In this document: positions 1 through 9,420 of the stretch, piece after piece
Position numbering within the stretch: the stretch's first letter is position 1
Layout of the letters: each line of letters starts with the position of its first letter
Assembly (NCBI GenBank): GCA_036013055.1
Contig: DASCQM010000015.1
Span: forward strand, 1 to 64,000
Origin: SHYR01 sp036013055
GTDB lineage: Bacteria > Chloroflexota > Dehalococcoidia > UBA2979
Length of the DNA: 64,000 nt
Direction: 5' to 3'
The notes under the pieces: generated by a model
Database searches by the model: none
What the model was told of the DNA's origin: nothing
The model's input: the letters and a program-made list of their open reading frames with translations, nothing else
Position numbers and translations under genes: made by a program

Positions 1-304
1 TACGCCCACGTCCGCTCGATCTCGCCATTCCGAGACGCCTGACGTCGGCCTCCCGGATCCCTGTATTTAGAAAAACCGATCTGAGAGTTGCTTTCGCCGT
101 CCAGCGGAGTGAGTGATGTCCGAATTCCGCTCCCGACTCTTCGTGCCGTCCGGCATGAAAGCGCAGTCGGAACGGGTGCGCTCTTGGCGGGAGCGACGCA
201 GGCCGTTATCTATAGTCTGAACGCATGATGGACTCGTGAGACCGGATCCAGCTTCGAGACGGAGTGGGGCGGCAGCCGGCGCGGGGCACGAAGGAGCACA
301 GACG
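1..304. other. Leading non-coding stretch with a possible promoter
   Basis: No convincing gene is visible; open frames here have no family resemblance and lie opposite or out of frame to the esterase that follows. A weak promoter-like pair is present on the plus strand: TTGGCG at 184-189 and TATCTA at 207-212 with a 17-base spacer, overlapping TATAGT at 211-216. It could drive the esterase at 305 with a leader of about 85 bases. This is pattern matching only. Confidence 0.35.
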
Positions 305-1873
305 ATGAGTGACTCGATCGCGACGACGACGCAGGGCCCGGTGCGAGGCATCGCCGATGCTGGTGGCACTCATACCTTCCTCGGCATCCCTTACGGCGCG
401 AATCCGGTCGGCGATCTCCGCTTCCGGCCGCCGGTGCCCGCCGCGCCGTGGGACGGCATTCGCAGTGCGCTCGAATTCGGTCCGACCTGCCCGCAGGCGC
501 CGACATCAGCCGCAAACTCGCTGGCCCCCGCGGGAGACGATTGCCTGGCGCTCAACGTCTGGACACCTGCGCCGAGCGACGGCGCGAAGCGACCGGTGAT
601 GATCTGGCTACACGGCGGCGGCTTCCGCGGCGGCAGCGCGTCGCGACCGTTCACGGATGGCGCGAACCTGTCGAAGCGCGGCGACGTTGTGGTGGTCAGT
701 CTCAACCATCGACTGAACGTACTCGGATTCCTCGAACTCGAAGAGATCTGCGGTCCGCAGTTTGCCGGGTCCGGTGTCGCGGGGATGCTGGACATCGTGC
801 TCGCCCTTGAGTGGGTGCGCGACAACATCGAGCAGTTCGGCGGCGACCCCTCGAACGTCACGATCTTCGGTGAGTCGGGCGGCGGCCGGAAGGTCAGCAT
901 GCTGATGGGCATGCCGGCGGCCACAGGCCTCTTCCACCGCGCGATCATCGAGAGCGGCGCGCACCCTCGGGCGGTGCCGCGTCCGCTCGCCTCGCTGCTC
1001 GCGCGTCACGTCTTCACCGCGCTTGACCTCGCAGTCGGCGACATTGACGCGCTGCAGGCGATCCCGGGCGAAGAGCTGTTTGCCCGCGTCGAGCGGGCGC
1101 TCGCGGGGATCGACGATCCCGATCTGCCTGCCGCCAGTGCGGGCCGCTGGATGACGTTCTCACCGGTACTGAACAGGACGCATCTCCCGGCGCACCCGTT
1201 TGATCCGGCGTCGCCGGAGGGCAGCGACGTGCCGCTGATCATCGGCACCAACAAGGACGAGATGGCGCTCTTTCACAGCCAGCTACCGAATGCGGGCACC
1301 CTCGATGATCGAGCGCTCAGCGATCGGCTGCGCGGCGTCTTCGGCGACGGCACGGAGCGCGTGATCGACGCGCATCGTCGCGCCCGTCCGCGGGACAGCA
1401 CGTGGGACCACTTCGTATCGATCACCAGCGAGGACCGTCGCCTGCTCTCAATTGAGACCGCCGAGGAGAAGTCCCGTCAGGCCGCTGCGAAAGGTGGTGC
1501 TCCAGTCTACATGTACCTCTTCACGTGGGAGAGCGACTATCAGTTGCTGAAGGCGGCACACACGATGGAGATTCCGTTCGTCTTCCACAACCTCGGCTCA
1601 ACGCCGATCGTGGGCACTCGCGAGGATCGCACGTTGCTCGCCGACACGATGAGTGACACCTGGATCGCGTTCGCACGCAGCGGCGACCCAAACCACGCCG
1701 GGCTGCCGGCGTGGGATCCGTACGACGTTGATCAGCGCGCGACGATGCTCTTCGACGTTCCGCCGCGGCTCGAATCTGACCCACGAGCGGAGGAACGGCT
1801 CGCGTGGGGCGACCTGCGGCCGAGCTTGCCGTGGGAAGGCGCTGCATTCGTCGGATCGCAGGCTGCTAGATGA
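305..1873 (+). CDS. Type B carboxylesterase family hydrolase
   Basis: A 522-residue alpha/beta hydrolase of the carboxylesterase type B family, hydrolysing carboxylic esters. The N-terminal FLGIPYG and FRPP motifs and the oxyanion-hole segment WLHGGGF are typical. The nucleophile elbow reads GESGGG, with Gly where GESAGG is usual, placing the catalytic Ser at about residue 191. Probable acid and base are Glu319 (in NKDEMALF) and His419 (in HTMEIPFVF). No signal peptide is seen, so it is probably cytoplasmic. ATG 305 is preferred to an upstream in-frame start at 236 because AAGGAG at 291-296 sits eight bases before it. A second hydrolase and an MmgE/PrpD gene follow on the same strand, perhaps one catabolic unit. 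Substrate is unknown. Confidence 0.9.
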   Translation: MSDSIATTTQGPVRGIADAGGTHTFLGIPYGANPVGDLRFRPPVPAAPWDGIRSALEFGPTCPQAPTSAANSLAPAGDDCLALNVWTPAPSDGAKRPVMIWLHGGGFRGGSASRPFTDGANLSKRGDVVVVSLNHRLNVLGFLELEEICGPQFAGSGVAGMLDIVLALEWVRDNIEQFGGDPSNVTIFGESGGGRKVSMLMGMPAATGLFHRAIIESGAHPRAVPRPLASLLARHVFTALDLAVGDIDALQAIPGEELFARVERALAGIDDPDLPAASAGRWMTFSPVLNRTHLPAHPFDPASPEGSDVPLIIGTNKDEMALFHSQLPNAGTLDDRALSDRLRGVFGDGTERVIDAHRRARPRDSTWDHFVSITSEDRRLLSIETAEEKSRQAAAKGGAPVYMYLFTWESDYQLLKAAHTMEIPFVFHNLGSTPIVGTREDRTLLADTMSDTWIAFARSGDPNHAGLPAWDPYDVDQRATMLFDVPPRLESDPRAEERLAWGDLRPSLPWEGAAFVGSQAAR

Positions 1874-1937
1874 CCGCGTTCGCGCCGCACGCCGTCGCAC
1901 TCTGAGTAGAACTCAGAGCAGACCAGAAGGAGCATTG

Positions 1938-2735
1938 ATGACCGACGACACCGCCCACGCCCGCGACCTACGAGCGCTGATCGAACGCGACCTCGATGTC
2001 ACCGTCGAGGGGCGCCGCGTGCCGACCGTGCTCTGGACGCCGGAGGGCGCGGTCGGGCCGCTTCCGATCGTGCTCGTGGGACACGGTGGCGGCGGCGATC
2101 GTCGCGCGCGCTGGGTGACCGCGATGGCGCAGGGGCTGGCCAGCGAGCATGGCATCGCCACGCTGGCGATCGATGGGCCCGTCAACGGTGACCGCGACAC
2201 CAACACGGACGAGGCACGCGAACTGCGCGATCGCGACCGCGACGAATACCGCCGCCGCTACTACATGGCGAAGTACGACGAGATGATCGCCGACTGGCGG
2301 GGCGCGCTCGATGTCGCGCAGGCGCTGTCCGACGTCGGCGAGGGGCCGGCGGGGTACTGGGGCCTCTCGATGGGCACGCGCTTCGGACTCCCGCTGGTCG
2401 TTGCGGAGCCTCGCATTGGGGTGGCGGTGCTTGGACTGTTCGGCATCAAGCCCGGCACCGAAGCGAATCAGCGCGTCTACGACGACGCGCCGAAGGTCGC
2501 AATACCGGTGCTCTTCCTTCAGCAGCTCGGTGACCAGCAGGTCGGCGGGCGCGCCTCGGCGGCGCTCTTCGACGCGCTGGGAACCGACGACAAGCGCCTG
2601 CATGCCAACCTCGGCGGCCATCCCGAGGTGCCCGAGGACGAGATGGTGGAGTCGAGGCGGTTCCTCGCGATGCGCCTCTTCGACAGTCTCGGAGCCCCCG
2701 CCACCGCATCTAGAAGCGCATCGAAGGGATCCTGA
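1938..2735 (+). CDS. Alpha/beta hydrolase, dienelactone-hydrolase-like
   Basis: A 265-residue single-domain alpha/beta hydrolase. Visible features are the strand-loop IVLVGHGGGGDR (oxyanion-hole region), nucleophile elbow GLSMG with Ser144, and a C-terminal GGHPEVP that supplies the probable catalytic His228. The middle contains a charged Arg/Asp-rich segment around residues 90-115. ATG 1938 is chosen because AAGGAG lies at 1927-1932; the frame stays open upstream into the esterase but without family-like sequence. The next gene starts two bases after the stop, so the two are probably cotranscribed and translationally coupled. It could be an esterase, lactonase or acyl hydrolase; the sequence does not settle which. 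Confidence 0.82.
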   Translation: MTDDTAHARDLRALIERDLDVTVEGRRVPTVLWTPEGAVGPLPIVLVGHGGGGDRRARWVTAMAQGLASEHGIATLAIDGPVNGDRDTNTDEARELRDRDRDEYRRRYYMAKYDEMIADWRGALDVAQALSDVGEGPAGYWGLSMGTRFGLPLVVAEPRIGVAVLGLFGIKPGTEANQRVYDDAPKVAIPVLFLQQLGDQQVGGRASAALFDALGTDDKRLHANLGGHPEVPEDEMVESRRFLAMRLFDSLGAPATASRSASKGS

Positions 2736-2737
2736 CC

Positions 2738-4120
2738 GTGGCCGATGACTTTGGACCGCTGACGCAAGAGGTGACCGAGTTCATCGCTGGGACGACTACC
2801 GCTGACTGGCCTGAGGAGACGCTGGAGCTCGGGAGACGTCACATCCTGGACACGATCGCGTCGATCGTCGTCTGCGGTGGGCGCGAAACCGCGCTGCTTG
2901 CGAGGGGATTTGCCGCCGCCCAGAGCGGGACCGTCAGTGATGGCGCGCCAATCCTCGGTTCTCGCGAACGGGCCTCGCTCCCGGACGCGGTCTTCGCCAG
3001 TGCGATGACGGCGCACGGCGCGGAGATCAACGACTTCTGTCCCTCTGCCTTTGTGCAGCCCGGCCCGGCGGTCGTCAGCACCGCGCTCTGCATCTCGGAG
3101 ATCGACGAGTTGCCGGGAGCGGCGGTGCTCCGCTCCGTGATCGCCGGCTATGAGCTCACTTGCCGTATCCCGAAAGCACTCGGCGTGACCAACGGGCGAC
3201 GCCTGCGCTATTCGAGCCATGGCTACGCGCCGATCTTCGGAGCGGCAGCGACTGCCGCCGCGTTGCGCGGCTACAGCGATACGCAGATCAACCACATGCT
3301 CAGCTACTGCGCGCAGCAGACTTCCGGGTCGCTGCAGTGGCTGCTCGACGTCGAGCACACGGAGAAGTCGTTCGTCTTCGCCGGCATGCCCGCGCGCAAT
3401 GGCATCCACGCCGCGCTACTGGTCGAGAACGGCTTCACCGGCGTCCCCGACGCGCTGGAGTCGTTCGGCGGATGGTTCAGTCAGCCGATGTTCAACGCGG
3501 AGGGCTCTGACTTCGATCCTCGCTATCTCGTCGAAAAGCTCGGCGAGCGATTCGAGATGCCGCTGGTCGCCTACAAGCGCTACCCCGTCGGGGGTCCGAC
3601 CCAGCCGGTCGTACAGGCGATGCTCGAACTCGGGCAGCGCGTCAACCGCAACGAGATCGAGCGGATCGAGATCGAGATGCCGGGCTCCGTCACGGCCTTC
3701 GCAAACGCGGAGATGCCTGCGCTCAACCTGCCGTACCTCTGCTCGATCATCCTGATCGACGGTGCGCTGCAGTTTGAAGCCGCCGACTCGCTGGAGCGGA
3801 TGAAGGGTGACGCCGAGGTTCGGGCGCTGATGCCGCGCGTCCACGTCGCGCACGACCCCGCACAGGAGGCAGAACCGCGCATCGAGTCGGCGCGCGTCAC
3901 AGTGACGCTTGCAGGCGGCGGCACGGAGCAGACGTTCGTGGAGCACGTGCGCGGTTTCCCCGCCAATCCAATGGACCACGACGACGTCGAGGCGAAGGCG
4001 CTCGAGTTGATGGTGCCGAAGCTGGGCGAGGCCGCGTCGCGGCGCCTGGTTGAGCTGGTGTGGGGCATCGATGACCTCGCGAACGCCGGTGTGCTTGTCG
4101 ATGCCATGGTTCCCGCGTAG
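2738..4120 (+). CDS. MmgE/PrpD family protein
   Basis: A 460-residue member of the MmgE/PrpD family, whose known members include 2-methylcitrate dehydratase, cis-aconitate decarboxylase and iminodisuccinate epimerase. Family features are the N-terminal helix LGRRHILDTIASIVVCGG, the AHGAEINDF segment, the SSHGYAPIFGAAATAAAL segment and the YKRYPVGGPTQP segment near residue 280, followed by the smaller C-terminal domain. The start is GTG 2738, two bases after the preceding stop, with an AAGGGAT ribosome-site-like sequence at about 2722. In this operon with two hydrolases it probably acts on an organic acid as dehydratase, decarboxylase or isomerase. No prpB or prpC is adjacent, so a methylcitrate role is not supported. 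Confidence 0.88.
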   Translation: MADDFGPLTQEVTEFIAGTTTADWPEETLELGRRHILDTIASIVVCGGRETALLARGFAAAQSGTVSDGAPILGSRERASLPDAVFASAMTAHGAEINDFCPSAFVQPGPAVVSTALCISEIDELPGAAVLRSVIAGYELTCRIPKALGVTNGRRLRYSSHGYAPIFGAAATAAALRGYSDTQINHMLSYCAQQTSGSLQWLLDVEHTEKSFVFAGMPARNGIHAALLVENGFTGVPDALESFGGWFSQPMFNAEGSDFDPRYLVEKLGERFEMPLVAYKRYPVGGPTQPVVQAMLELGQRVNRNEIERIEIEMPGSVTAFANAEMPALNLPYLCSIILIDGALQFEAADSLERMKGDAEVRALMPRVHVAHDPAQEAEPRIESARVTVTLAGGGTEQTFVEHVRGFPANPMDHDDVEAKALELMVPKLGEAASRRLVELVWGIDDLANAGVLVDAMVPA

Positions 4121-4142
4121 CGGCGCTCAGATCACGGGCGCG

Positions 4143-4167
4143 TAAAATCAACACTCGTCGAGTGTTG
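4143..4167 (+). promoter_or_regulatory. -10-like TAAAAT abutting a 19-base palindrome (possible operator)
   Basis: TAAAAT at 4143-4148 is followed at once by a palindrome with perfect 9-base arms CAACACTCG (4149-4157) and CGAGTGTTG (4159-4167) around one central T. It ends 16 bases before the ATG of the DUF2235 gene. A transcription start would fall inside the palindrome, the usual place for a repressor operator. It could also be a short 5' hairpin. The regulator is unknown. Confidence 0.45.
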
Positions 4168-4183
4168 CGATTGAGGGGACGAA

Positions 4184-5194
4184 ATGGCCAAACGACTCGT
4201 CGTCTGCATGGATGGCACGTGGAACAAGCCGAGCAGCGATCACCCGACGAATGTCGTGAAGATTGCGCGGGCGATCGAGCCTGTAGCGGAGGACGGAACT
4301 CAGCAGGTCGTCTACTACCACGCAGGCGTCGGCACCGGGAACGCCCTCGACCAGATTCTTGGCGGGACGCTCGGCAAGGGGCTTCAGCAGAACATCCGCG
4401 ATGGATATCGCTTTCTCGCGCCGAACTACGCCGAGGGTGATGAGCTGTTCATCTTTGGCTTTAGTCGTGGATCGTTCACCGCCCGCAGCTTATTGGGGAT
4501 GATTCGCCAGTGCGGCCTGCTACGAAAGACTTCGCTGGATCGGCTTCCCGAGGCCTACGAGTTGTACCGAGATGACTCTCATCCCGACGATGCGACCTCA
4601 GGCCAGTTCCGGGCCGACTACTCGCGTGAGGTGAAGGTGAAGTGCATTGGCGTCTGGGACACGGTCGGTGCCCTGGGTGTTCCTAGGACAAGCCCGTGGT
4701 CCGCGATCCACTTCTTGCGCGCCCCGAAGTTCCACGACGTCAACCTGACCGGGCTGGCTGAGAACGCATTCCATGCTCTGGCGATCGATGAGCGGCGGAG
4801 ATCGTTCAAGCCGTCGCTTTGGAGCGGTGATAAGAAGCCCGGTCAGCGTGTGATGCAGGTGTGGTTCCCCGGCGTGCACTCGAACATCGGCGGTGGCTTT
4901 CGGGACACCTCGCCCTCGGACGGCGCGCTTCACTGGATGGTCGAGCGGGCGAAGGAGTGCGGTCTGGAGGTGAACGACAGCTATCTGGATGAGACGACGA
5001 GCCCGAATCCTACCGGGTGGATCGGCAACTCATTGACCGGCATCTTCCGCTTTACGGGATCGTATCTCAGGCCGATCGGCGTTCAGTCGACCGAAGCCGA
5101 GACTGTCAGCGTTGCAGCAAGAGAGCGCCTGGCCGCTCCGGCCGCCGCATATCGCCCGCAGAACCTGCTGGACTACGTCGACAGCCACGACTGA
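4184..5194 (+). CDS. DUF2235 domain alpha/beta hydrolase
   Basis: A 336-residue protein of the DUF2235 family, the fold shared with the catalytic part of type VI phospholipase effectors of the Tle1 group. It opens with RLVVCMDGTWNK, contains the nucleophile elbow GFSRGSFTAR with Ser94, and has the probable acid Asp159 in GVWDTVGALG and His232 in HSNIGGGF, all in family order. No signal peptide or membrane segment is seen. No type VI secretion genes are nearby, so it is more likely a housekeeping esterase or lipase-like enzyme than an effector. The gene stands alone, converging on the kinase, and is preceded by a striking palindrome that may regulate it. Start ATG 4184 follows GAGGGGAC. Confidence 0.85.
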   Translation: MAKRLVVCMDGTWNKPSSDHPTNVVKIARAIEPVAEDGTQQVVYYHAGVGTGNALDQILGGTLGKGLQQNIRDGYRFLAPNYAEGDELFIFGFSRGSFTARSLLGMIRQCGLLRKTSLDRLPEAYELYRDDSHPDDATSGQFRADYSREVKVKCIGVWDTVGALGVPRTSPWSAIHFLRAPKFHDVNLTGLAENAFHALAIDERRRSFKPSLWSGDKKPGQRVMQVWFPGVHSNIGGGFRDTSPSDGALHWMVERAKECGLEVNDSYLDETTSPNPTGWIGNSLTGIFRFTGSYLRPIGVQSTEAETVSVAARERLAAPAAAYRPQNLLDYVDSHD

Positions 5195-5245
5195 TCGAGC
5201 GGGGGTGTGCCGCCGACGATGGAATCGGCGATACGGCCCGCGACG

Positions 5246-5700
5246 CTATCGCTCGACCAGGAGCGGGAACGCCTCCTGGAGCGCTTCCGGACTGAGCATG
5301 GCGGACACCGCGCCATCAACCGGCCCCTCGATCGTGAGCTCATCGATCAGGCTTGCGGTCTCGTCCGTGAGCGCGAAGATGCGCAGCGTCGATGCTCCGA
5401 TGTACCCCTTCTGGACGCGGGTGAGAAATCCTTCGCTGAGCGCCCGTCGATCGAGGCTGACGTCGATCGTGAGTTGGATCTCGGTGTCACCCTGGGCGGC
5501 TGCGGCCGGCTGAACCACGTGGATCTGTTCGCTGGTGACGAACCAATCGTCGGGCAACCCCTCAGGCTCGATCACGGTCACCGCGCGAACGAGGAAACCC
5601 TGGAGTTCGATGTCACTCCAGTCGGAGCTGGTGGTCAGGCGCAGCCTGATGCGGGGTGACGTGCGCTCAATGGTGACACCGTGCACGCAGAGGCCTGGTT
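5246..5700 (-). other. Displaced C-terminal part of the kinase, out of frame
   Basis: This minus-strand frame continues the kinase sequence after a run of seven C on the plus strand (5701-5707; G7 in the mRNA). The kinase frame reads RIGLAEGG just before the run. The shifted frame then reads EPGLCVHGVTIERTS and goes on for about 150 residues of plausible extracellular beta-rich protein to the stop at 5246. The kinase frame instead yields a short Ser/Ala-rich tail ending at 5635. A one-base change in the run would restore one protein of about 914 residues. Either the assembly has an indel error or the gene is frameshifted or phase-variable. Confidence 0.7.
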
Positions 5701-7989
5701 CCCCCCCTCCGCGAGCCCGATGCGGAAGTCGTGACGGCTCTGCTGTCGATTGCCAAACGTGGCATCGCTGATTGCGAAGGTGTGCGTGCGCCACGTCTGC
5801 GTGTCCGTCGAGAGCACGCGCGACGAGTCGGTAAACGCAAGATCGATGCCATCGTATTCCAGCCACCACGACGAGTTGCCCTCATCGAAGTACTCGATCG
5901 TGACATCGACCGCCGACCGCTGTGCGTGGATGAAAGAGTCGTCGACATCGAAGTAGGCGTACCGCACGAGAGAGCCGTTGCTGACCAGCGCACGGCAGGC
6001 GCGACCGGCGCGCGTCTCGGGTCGCGTCTGTCCATCACCCTCCGACGGGTGCACCAGACCGTCGGATTCGTTGATCGGACCCAGCAGCACCGAGACCGAC
6101 TGACGGTTCTCGTCGTCGGCGGAAGGCGCTAGCTCGGAGAGCGCCGAGGAGTTGATCGACTCGCAGTTCAGCTGGACGGCGATGTCGCGCACTGCGGCGG
6201 CATCGCGCATCGCCAGGCAGGACTGATTCATCAGGTCGGTCGCGGCCACAAACGACGTCGCGCCGAGAATGCGTTCGACGTCGGCGATCGAGCGTACGTC
6301 GCTGGCATCCAGATCCGCGATTGCCGCTACCCAGCCGGCGGAGGACGTCACCATGTCGTCGTGCAGCGGCTCGAGTCCGACCGGCGCACCGGTGCTGGCG
6401 AGAGTCTCGCTGAAGAGGGCCAACGCAGCCGTGGCAGTTTCGGCGAAGGCGGTAGCCGCCGCTGCCGCGTCCTCGACGCGACCGTCACGCAGCGCGACCT
6501 GCACGGACTGGCTGAGATCCACGATCGCTACTGCAATCGCATCGCTCACTCGACGGTCGGCAACCTCAAGCCGCTGGAAGTACTCAACGACCGAGAGCTG
6601 GCCGACGGTCGAGCGCAGTTCGGTCAGTTGAGGTGCGTCGATTGGTGCGCCCGGGTTCTCGTCGCCGCCGATCAACGCGAACATCGCGAAGGTCAGCGCC
6701 ACAACGGAGAAGGCGGCGCCGCCAACGTAGGACGGTCGGCGGTCCGGTCGATCCTGGAACTCGCCGGTGACTACCGTCGCTGCGCCGTCGCCATCTCCAT
6801 CCACCGACAGCTCGAAGGGGATTGATTCCGTCTTGCCTCGCCAGCGCCTCCGACGCGGGCGGACGTCGATCGTTACGGTCTCGTGGTCATGGGATGCCAC
6901 GGCCACGCGCGCGGGGAGCGTGAACTCGACCGTGTCTGAATCAGCAGATGCTGTCAGCTGCAGTTCGACAGGATGGGCGGAGGCGTTGTTCAGGATGAGC
7001 TCAAATGAGTTCTCCCGTCCCGCGGGCAGGAAGCGGTGGCGCATTTCGGAAGGATTCAGGCTGAGCGTGAGGGCCGCGCTGTCGCCTGCCGATGGTGCGT
7101 CCTGGTCAACGGTCAGGACTTCGGTGGTCACCACCGTCACATCGTCTGCCTGCGTCGGCTTCCGCGAGGCCAGCCGTTCGAGTTCGCCGGCGAGGTCGGA
7201 GGCGGTCTGGAAGCGGTCGGCCGGGTCCTTGGCGAGACAGCGGAGGACGAGATCTCGCGTCTCCGCGTCGATGGCTGCGAGTGGCTCGACGGGCGGTGCC
7301 GTCTCACGGTGCTGGCGCAGTACGTCAAGCGCTTCACCCTGGAACGGCGGGGCCCCGGCCAGCATCTGATAGAGCGTCGCGCCTAGCGAGTAGATGTCGG
7401 AGCGTCGGTCCTGCTCGCCTCCCCACGCCTCGGGCGAGGCGTAGGTCGGGGTGCCGATGAACGTGCCCGCAGTCGTGAGCCTCGCACCGCCTGCCTGCCT
7501 CGCAATGCCAAAATCCATCACCTGCGCGGCGTTGCCGGGTTCCGACAGCATGATGTTGTCCGGCTTGATGTCGCGGTGTACGACGCCGCGAAGTTCAGCC
7601 TCCTCAAGCGAGCGCGCGACCTGTGCGGCGATGCGCAGCGCATCGGCTACGGACAGCGATTGATCGCGCAAGGCCTCGTCCAGCGTTCGCCCCTCGACCA
7701 GCCGCATGACGAGGAAGTAGCGGCCGTCGTCGATGCCGGAGTCGAGCAGGGGGACGGTGTACGGAGATCGCAGCAGCGAGGCGACGTGAGCCTCGCGGGT
7801 GAATCGTTCGCGGAACGACTCGTCGGCTGCGATCTCGGGATGCAGCAGCTTGAACGCGACCGGAACGCCGCTCCTGAGATCAGTTGCCTGATAGACCGTG
7901 CCCATGCCGCCACGACCGAGAACCTGCTCAAGGCGATAGGTTGCGATGACCTGCGGCAAGTCGGGGTTGGTAGGGCGTTGCTCCGTCAT
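5635..7989 (-). CDS. Membrane Ser/Thr protein kinase, PknB-like (3' end frameshifted)
   Basis: A eukaryotic-type Ser/Thr kinase of 784 residues as read. Kinase domain about 15-275: glycine loop GRGGMG, ATP-binding Lys47 in VAFK, Glu67, catalytic loop HRDIKPDN with Asp140 and Asn145, and metal-binding DFG with Asp159. The activation segment has TAGTFIGTPTYASPE. A linker and a beta-rich segment of about 300-410 follow, then one membrane segment near 422-441 and a large external region. The intact product would therefore signal from outside to a cytoplasmic kinase. The last residues after about 761 look wrong because a G7 run shifts the frame; the true C-terminus probably lies at 5246. Transcribed away from the MFS gene with a 158-base gap. 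Ligand unknown. Confidence 0.88.
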   Translation of the reverse strand: MTEQRPTNPDLPQVIATYRLEQVLGRGGMGTVYQATDLRSGVPVAFKLLHPEIAADESFRERFTREAHVASLLRSPYTVPLLDSGIDDGRYFLVMRLVEGRTLDEALRDQSLSVADALRIAAQVARSLEEAELRGVVHRDIKPDNIMLSEPGNAAQVMDFGIARQAGGARLTTAGTFIGTPTYASPEAWGGEQDRRSDIYSLGATLYQMLAGAPPFQGEALDVLRQHRETAPPVEPLAAIDAETRDLVLRCLAKDPADRFQTASDLAGELERLASRKPTQADDVTVVTTEVLTVDQDAPSAGDSAALTLSLNPSEMRHRFLPAGRENSFELILNNASAHPVELQLTASADSDTVEFTLPARVAVASHDHETVTIDVRPRRRRWRGKTESIPFELSVDGDGDGAATVVTGEFQDRPDRRPSYVGGAAFSVVALTFAMFALIGGDENPGAPIDAPQLTELRSTVGQLSVVEYFQRLEVADRRVSDAIAVAIVDLSQSVQVALRDGRVEDAAAAATAFAETATAALALFSETLASTGAPVGLEPLHDDMVTSSAGWVAAIADLDASDVRSIADVERILGATSFVAATDLMNQSCLAMRDAAAVRDIAVQLNCESINSSALSELAPSADDENRQSVSVLLGPINESDGLVHPSEGDGQTRPETRAGRACRALVSNGSLVRYAYFDVDDSFIHAQRSAVDVTIEYFDEGNSSWWLEYDGIDLAFTDSSRVLSTDTQTWRTHTFAISDATFGNRQQSRHDFRIGLAEGGNQASACTVSPLSARHPASGCA

Positions 7990-8147
7990 TGCGAATCAGG
8001 ATACCGAGACTGGCGACCAAGACGTTAAGACGCCGCCATCAGCGGTCGCTGATCATGTCCATGCTGAAGTCACAGCAAGAGGTACCGAAAGAGGGTGTGA
8101 TCCTTCGTTGGCCGATTCGTATTCGATCCGCCCTTGTGTACGCGCGG

Positions 8148-9410
8148 CTAGCGGAATCGGCGCAGCGACGGGGTAACGGCGAACAGCACCAGCGTCGCGG
8201 CCGCGTAGACGACGCCACCGAGCATCACCGCGTCTGGGACACCGAGGATCGTCGGCTCGGCCAGCGTGCCCATGATCATGACGCCGAACGGCGAGAGCCC
8301 CATCGTGAAGACGCGCAGGCTCATCACCCGAGCGCGAAGATGGTCGGGCGCCTGCAGCTGCATGACCGTCATGTTGATGGTCTGCGTGAGCATCCCCATG
8401 ATGCGCATGAAGAACAGCAGAATCATCGAGAGCCAGAAGATCTCCGAGCGCGAGAACGCGACGATCAAGGTCGCGAAGATCATCACCGCGACGAGCAGCA
8501 GGGGACCGCGCCGCCGGTAGCCGCTGAGCCCGACGACGACCGCGCTTCCGACCGACGCGCCGATCGCGGACCCCGTCATCAGTACGCCCAGTCCCTGCGC
8601 TCCCTGCGTGTCACCTCCGAGCCCGAGAATCTCGTCGGCGAAGACGGGGAGCAGGAAGTTGTAGGACTGGGCGAACAGCGCTGAGAGGACCCCAAGCGTG
8701 AACAGGCCGAGCAGTACCGGTTGTCCGGCCACATACCGGAACCCTTCCACCATGCTGCTGCCGGCGCCGCCACCGGTCTCCTCCGCATGCTCTTTGACGG
8801 TCCAATCGAGCTTGAGAATCGTGATCACCGTGATCAGTTGCGTCGCGGTGGTCAGCCAGAAGCCTCCGGCGACGCCGATCACCGGAATCAGCAGCACGCC
8901 GAGTGCCGGTCCGGTGACGCCCGGCCACGTCTGCGCAGCGGTGTCCAGTGCGACCGCGTTTGGGAGCGTCTCCTTGTCGACCACGTCGGCGACCATCGCC
9001 AGGTGCCCCGGCCGTCCGAACGACTGGATCACCCCGCTGGCGACCGACGAGACAACGAAGTGCCACCACTCAATCATGTCGAGCGTCAGCAACAGCGACA
9101 CAACTGCCCAGAGGATGACCAGCATGGTCTCGGTGACGATCAGTAACTTGCGCCGATCCACCCGGTCGGCCACGACCCCGCCGATGAAGGGCATGAACAG
9201 CATCGGCCACGAGAGCGAGGAGATGACGAGCCCCATCAGCAGCGTCGAGTCCGTGAGCTGCCATACGACCCAGCCGCGCAGGAAGACGCGCAGCATCCGG
9301 CCCATGTTCGAGGAGAACCGACCCGCCCACAGCAGACGGAAATTGCGGTGCTCAAAGGCTGCGAAATAGGTTCGCAGACCGCCGACTCGTGTCTTCAGAT
9401 CGAGGCCCAT
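8148..9410 (-). CDS. MFS exporter, EntS/MefA-like
   Basis: A 420-residue major facilitator protein with about twelve hydrophobic segments. It begins with the FRLLWAGRFSSNMG segment typical of the MFS_3 group that includes the enterobactin exporter EntS and macrolide exporter MefA, and has the loop-2/3 motif GGVVADRVDRRK. It probably exports a small molecule in exchange for protons. The ATG follows the upstream CoA-binding gene by ten bases, so the two are probably cotranscribed. Substrate cannot be told from sequence. Confidence 0.87.
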   Translation of the reverse strand: MGLDLKTRVGGLRTYFAAFEHRNFRLLWAGRFSSNMGRMLRVFLRGWVVWQLTDSTLLMGLVISSLSWPMLFMPFIGGVVADRVDRRKLLIVTETMLVILWAVVSLLLTLDMIEWWHFVVSSVASGVIQSFGRPGHLAMVADVVDKETLPNAVALDTAAQTWPGVTGPALGVLLIPVIGVAGGFWLTTATQLITVITILKLDWTVKEHAEETGGGAGSSMVEGFRYVAGQPVLLGLFTLGVLSALFAQSYNFLLPVFADEILGLGGDTQGAQGLGVLMTGSAIGASVGSAVVVGLSGYRRRGPLLLVAVMIFATLIVAFSRSEIFWLSMILLFFMRIMGMLTQTINMTVMQLQAPDHLRARVMSLRVFTMGLSPFGVMIMGTLAEPTILGVPDAVMLGGVVYAAATLVLFAVTPSLRRFR

Positions 9411-9420
9411 CGCGGCCTCG

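Noticed and set aside
4184..5194. Reading the DUF2235 protein as a type VI secretion effector
   Set aside because: No VgrG, Hcp, PAAR or immunity gene lies nearby, and the protein lacks the extra domains of Tle1.
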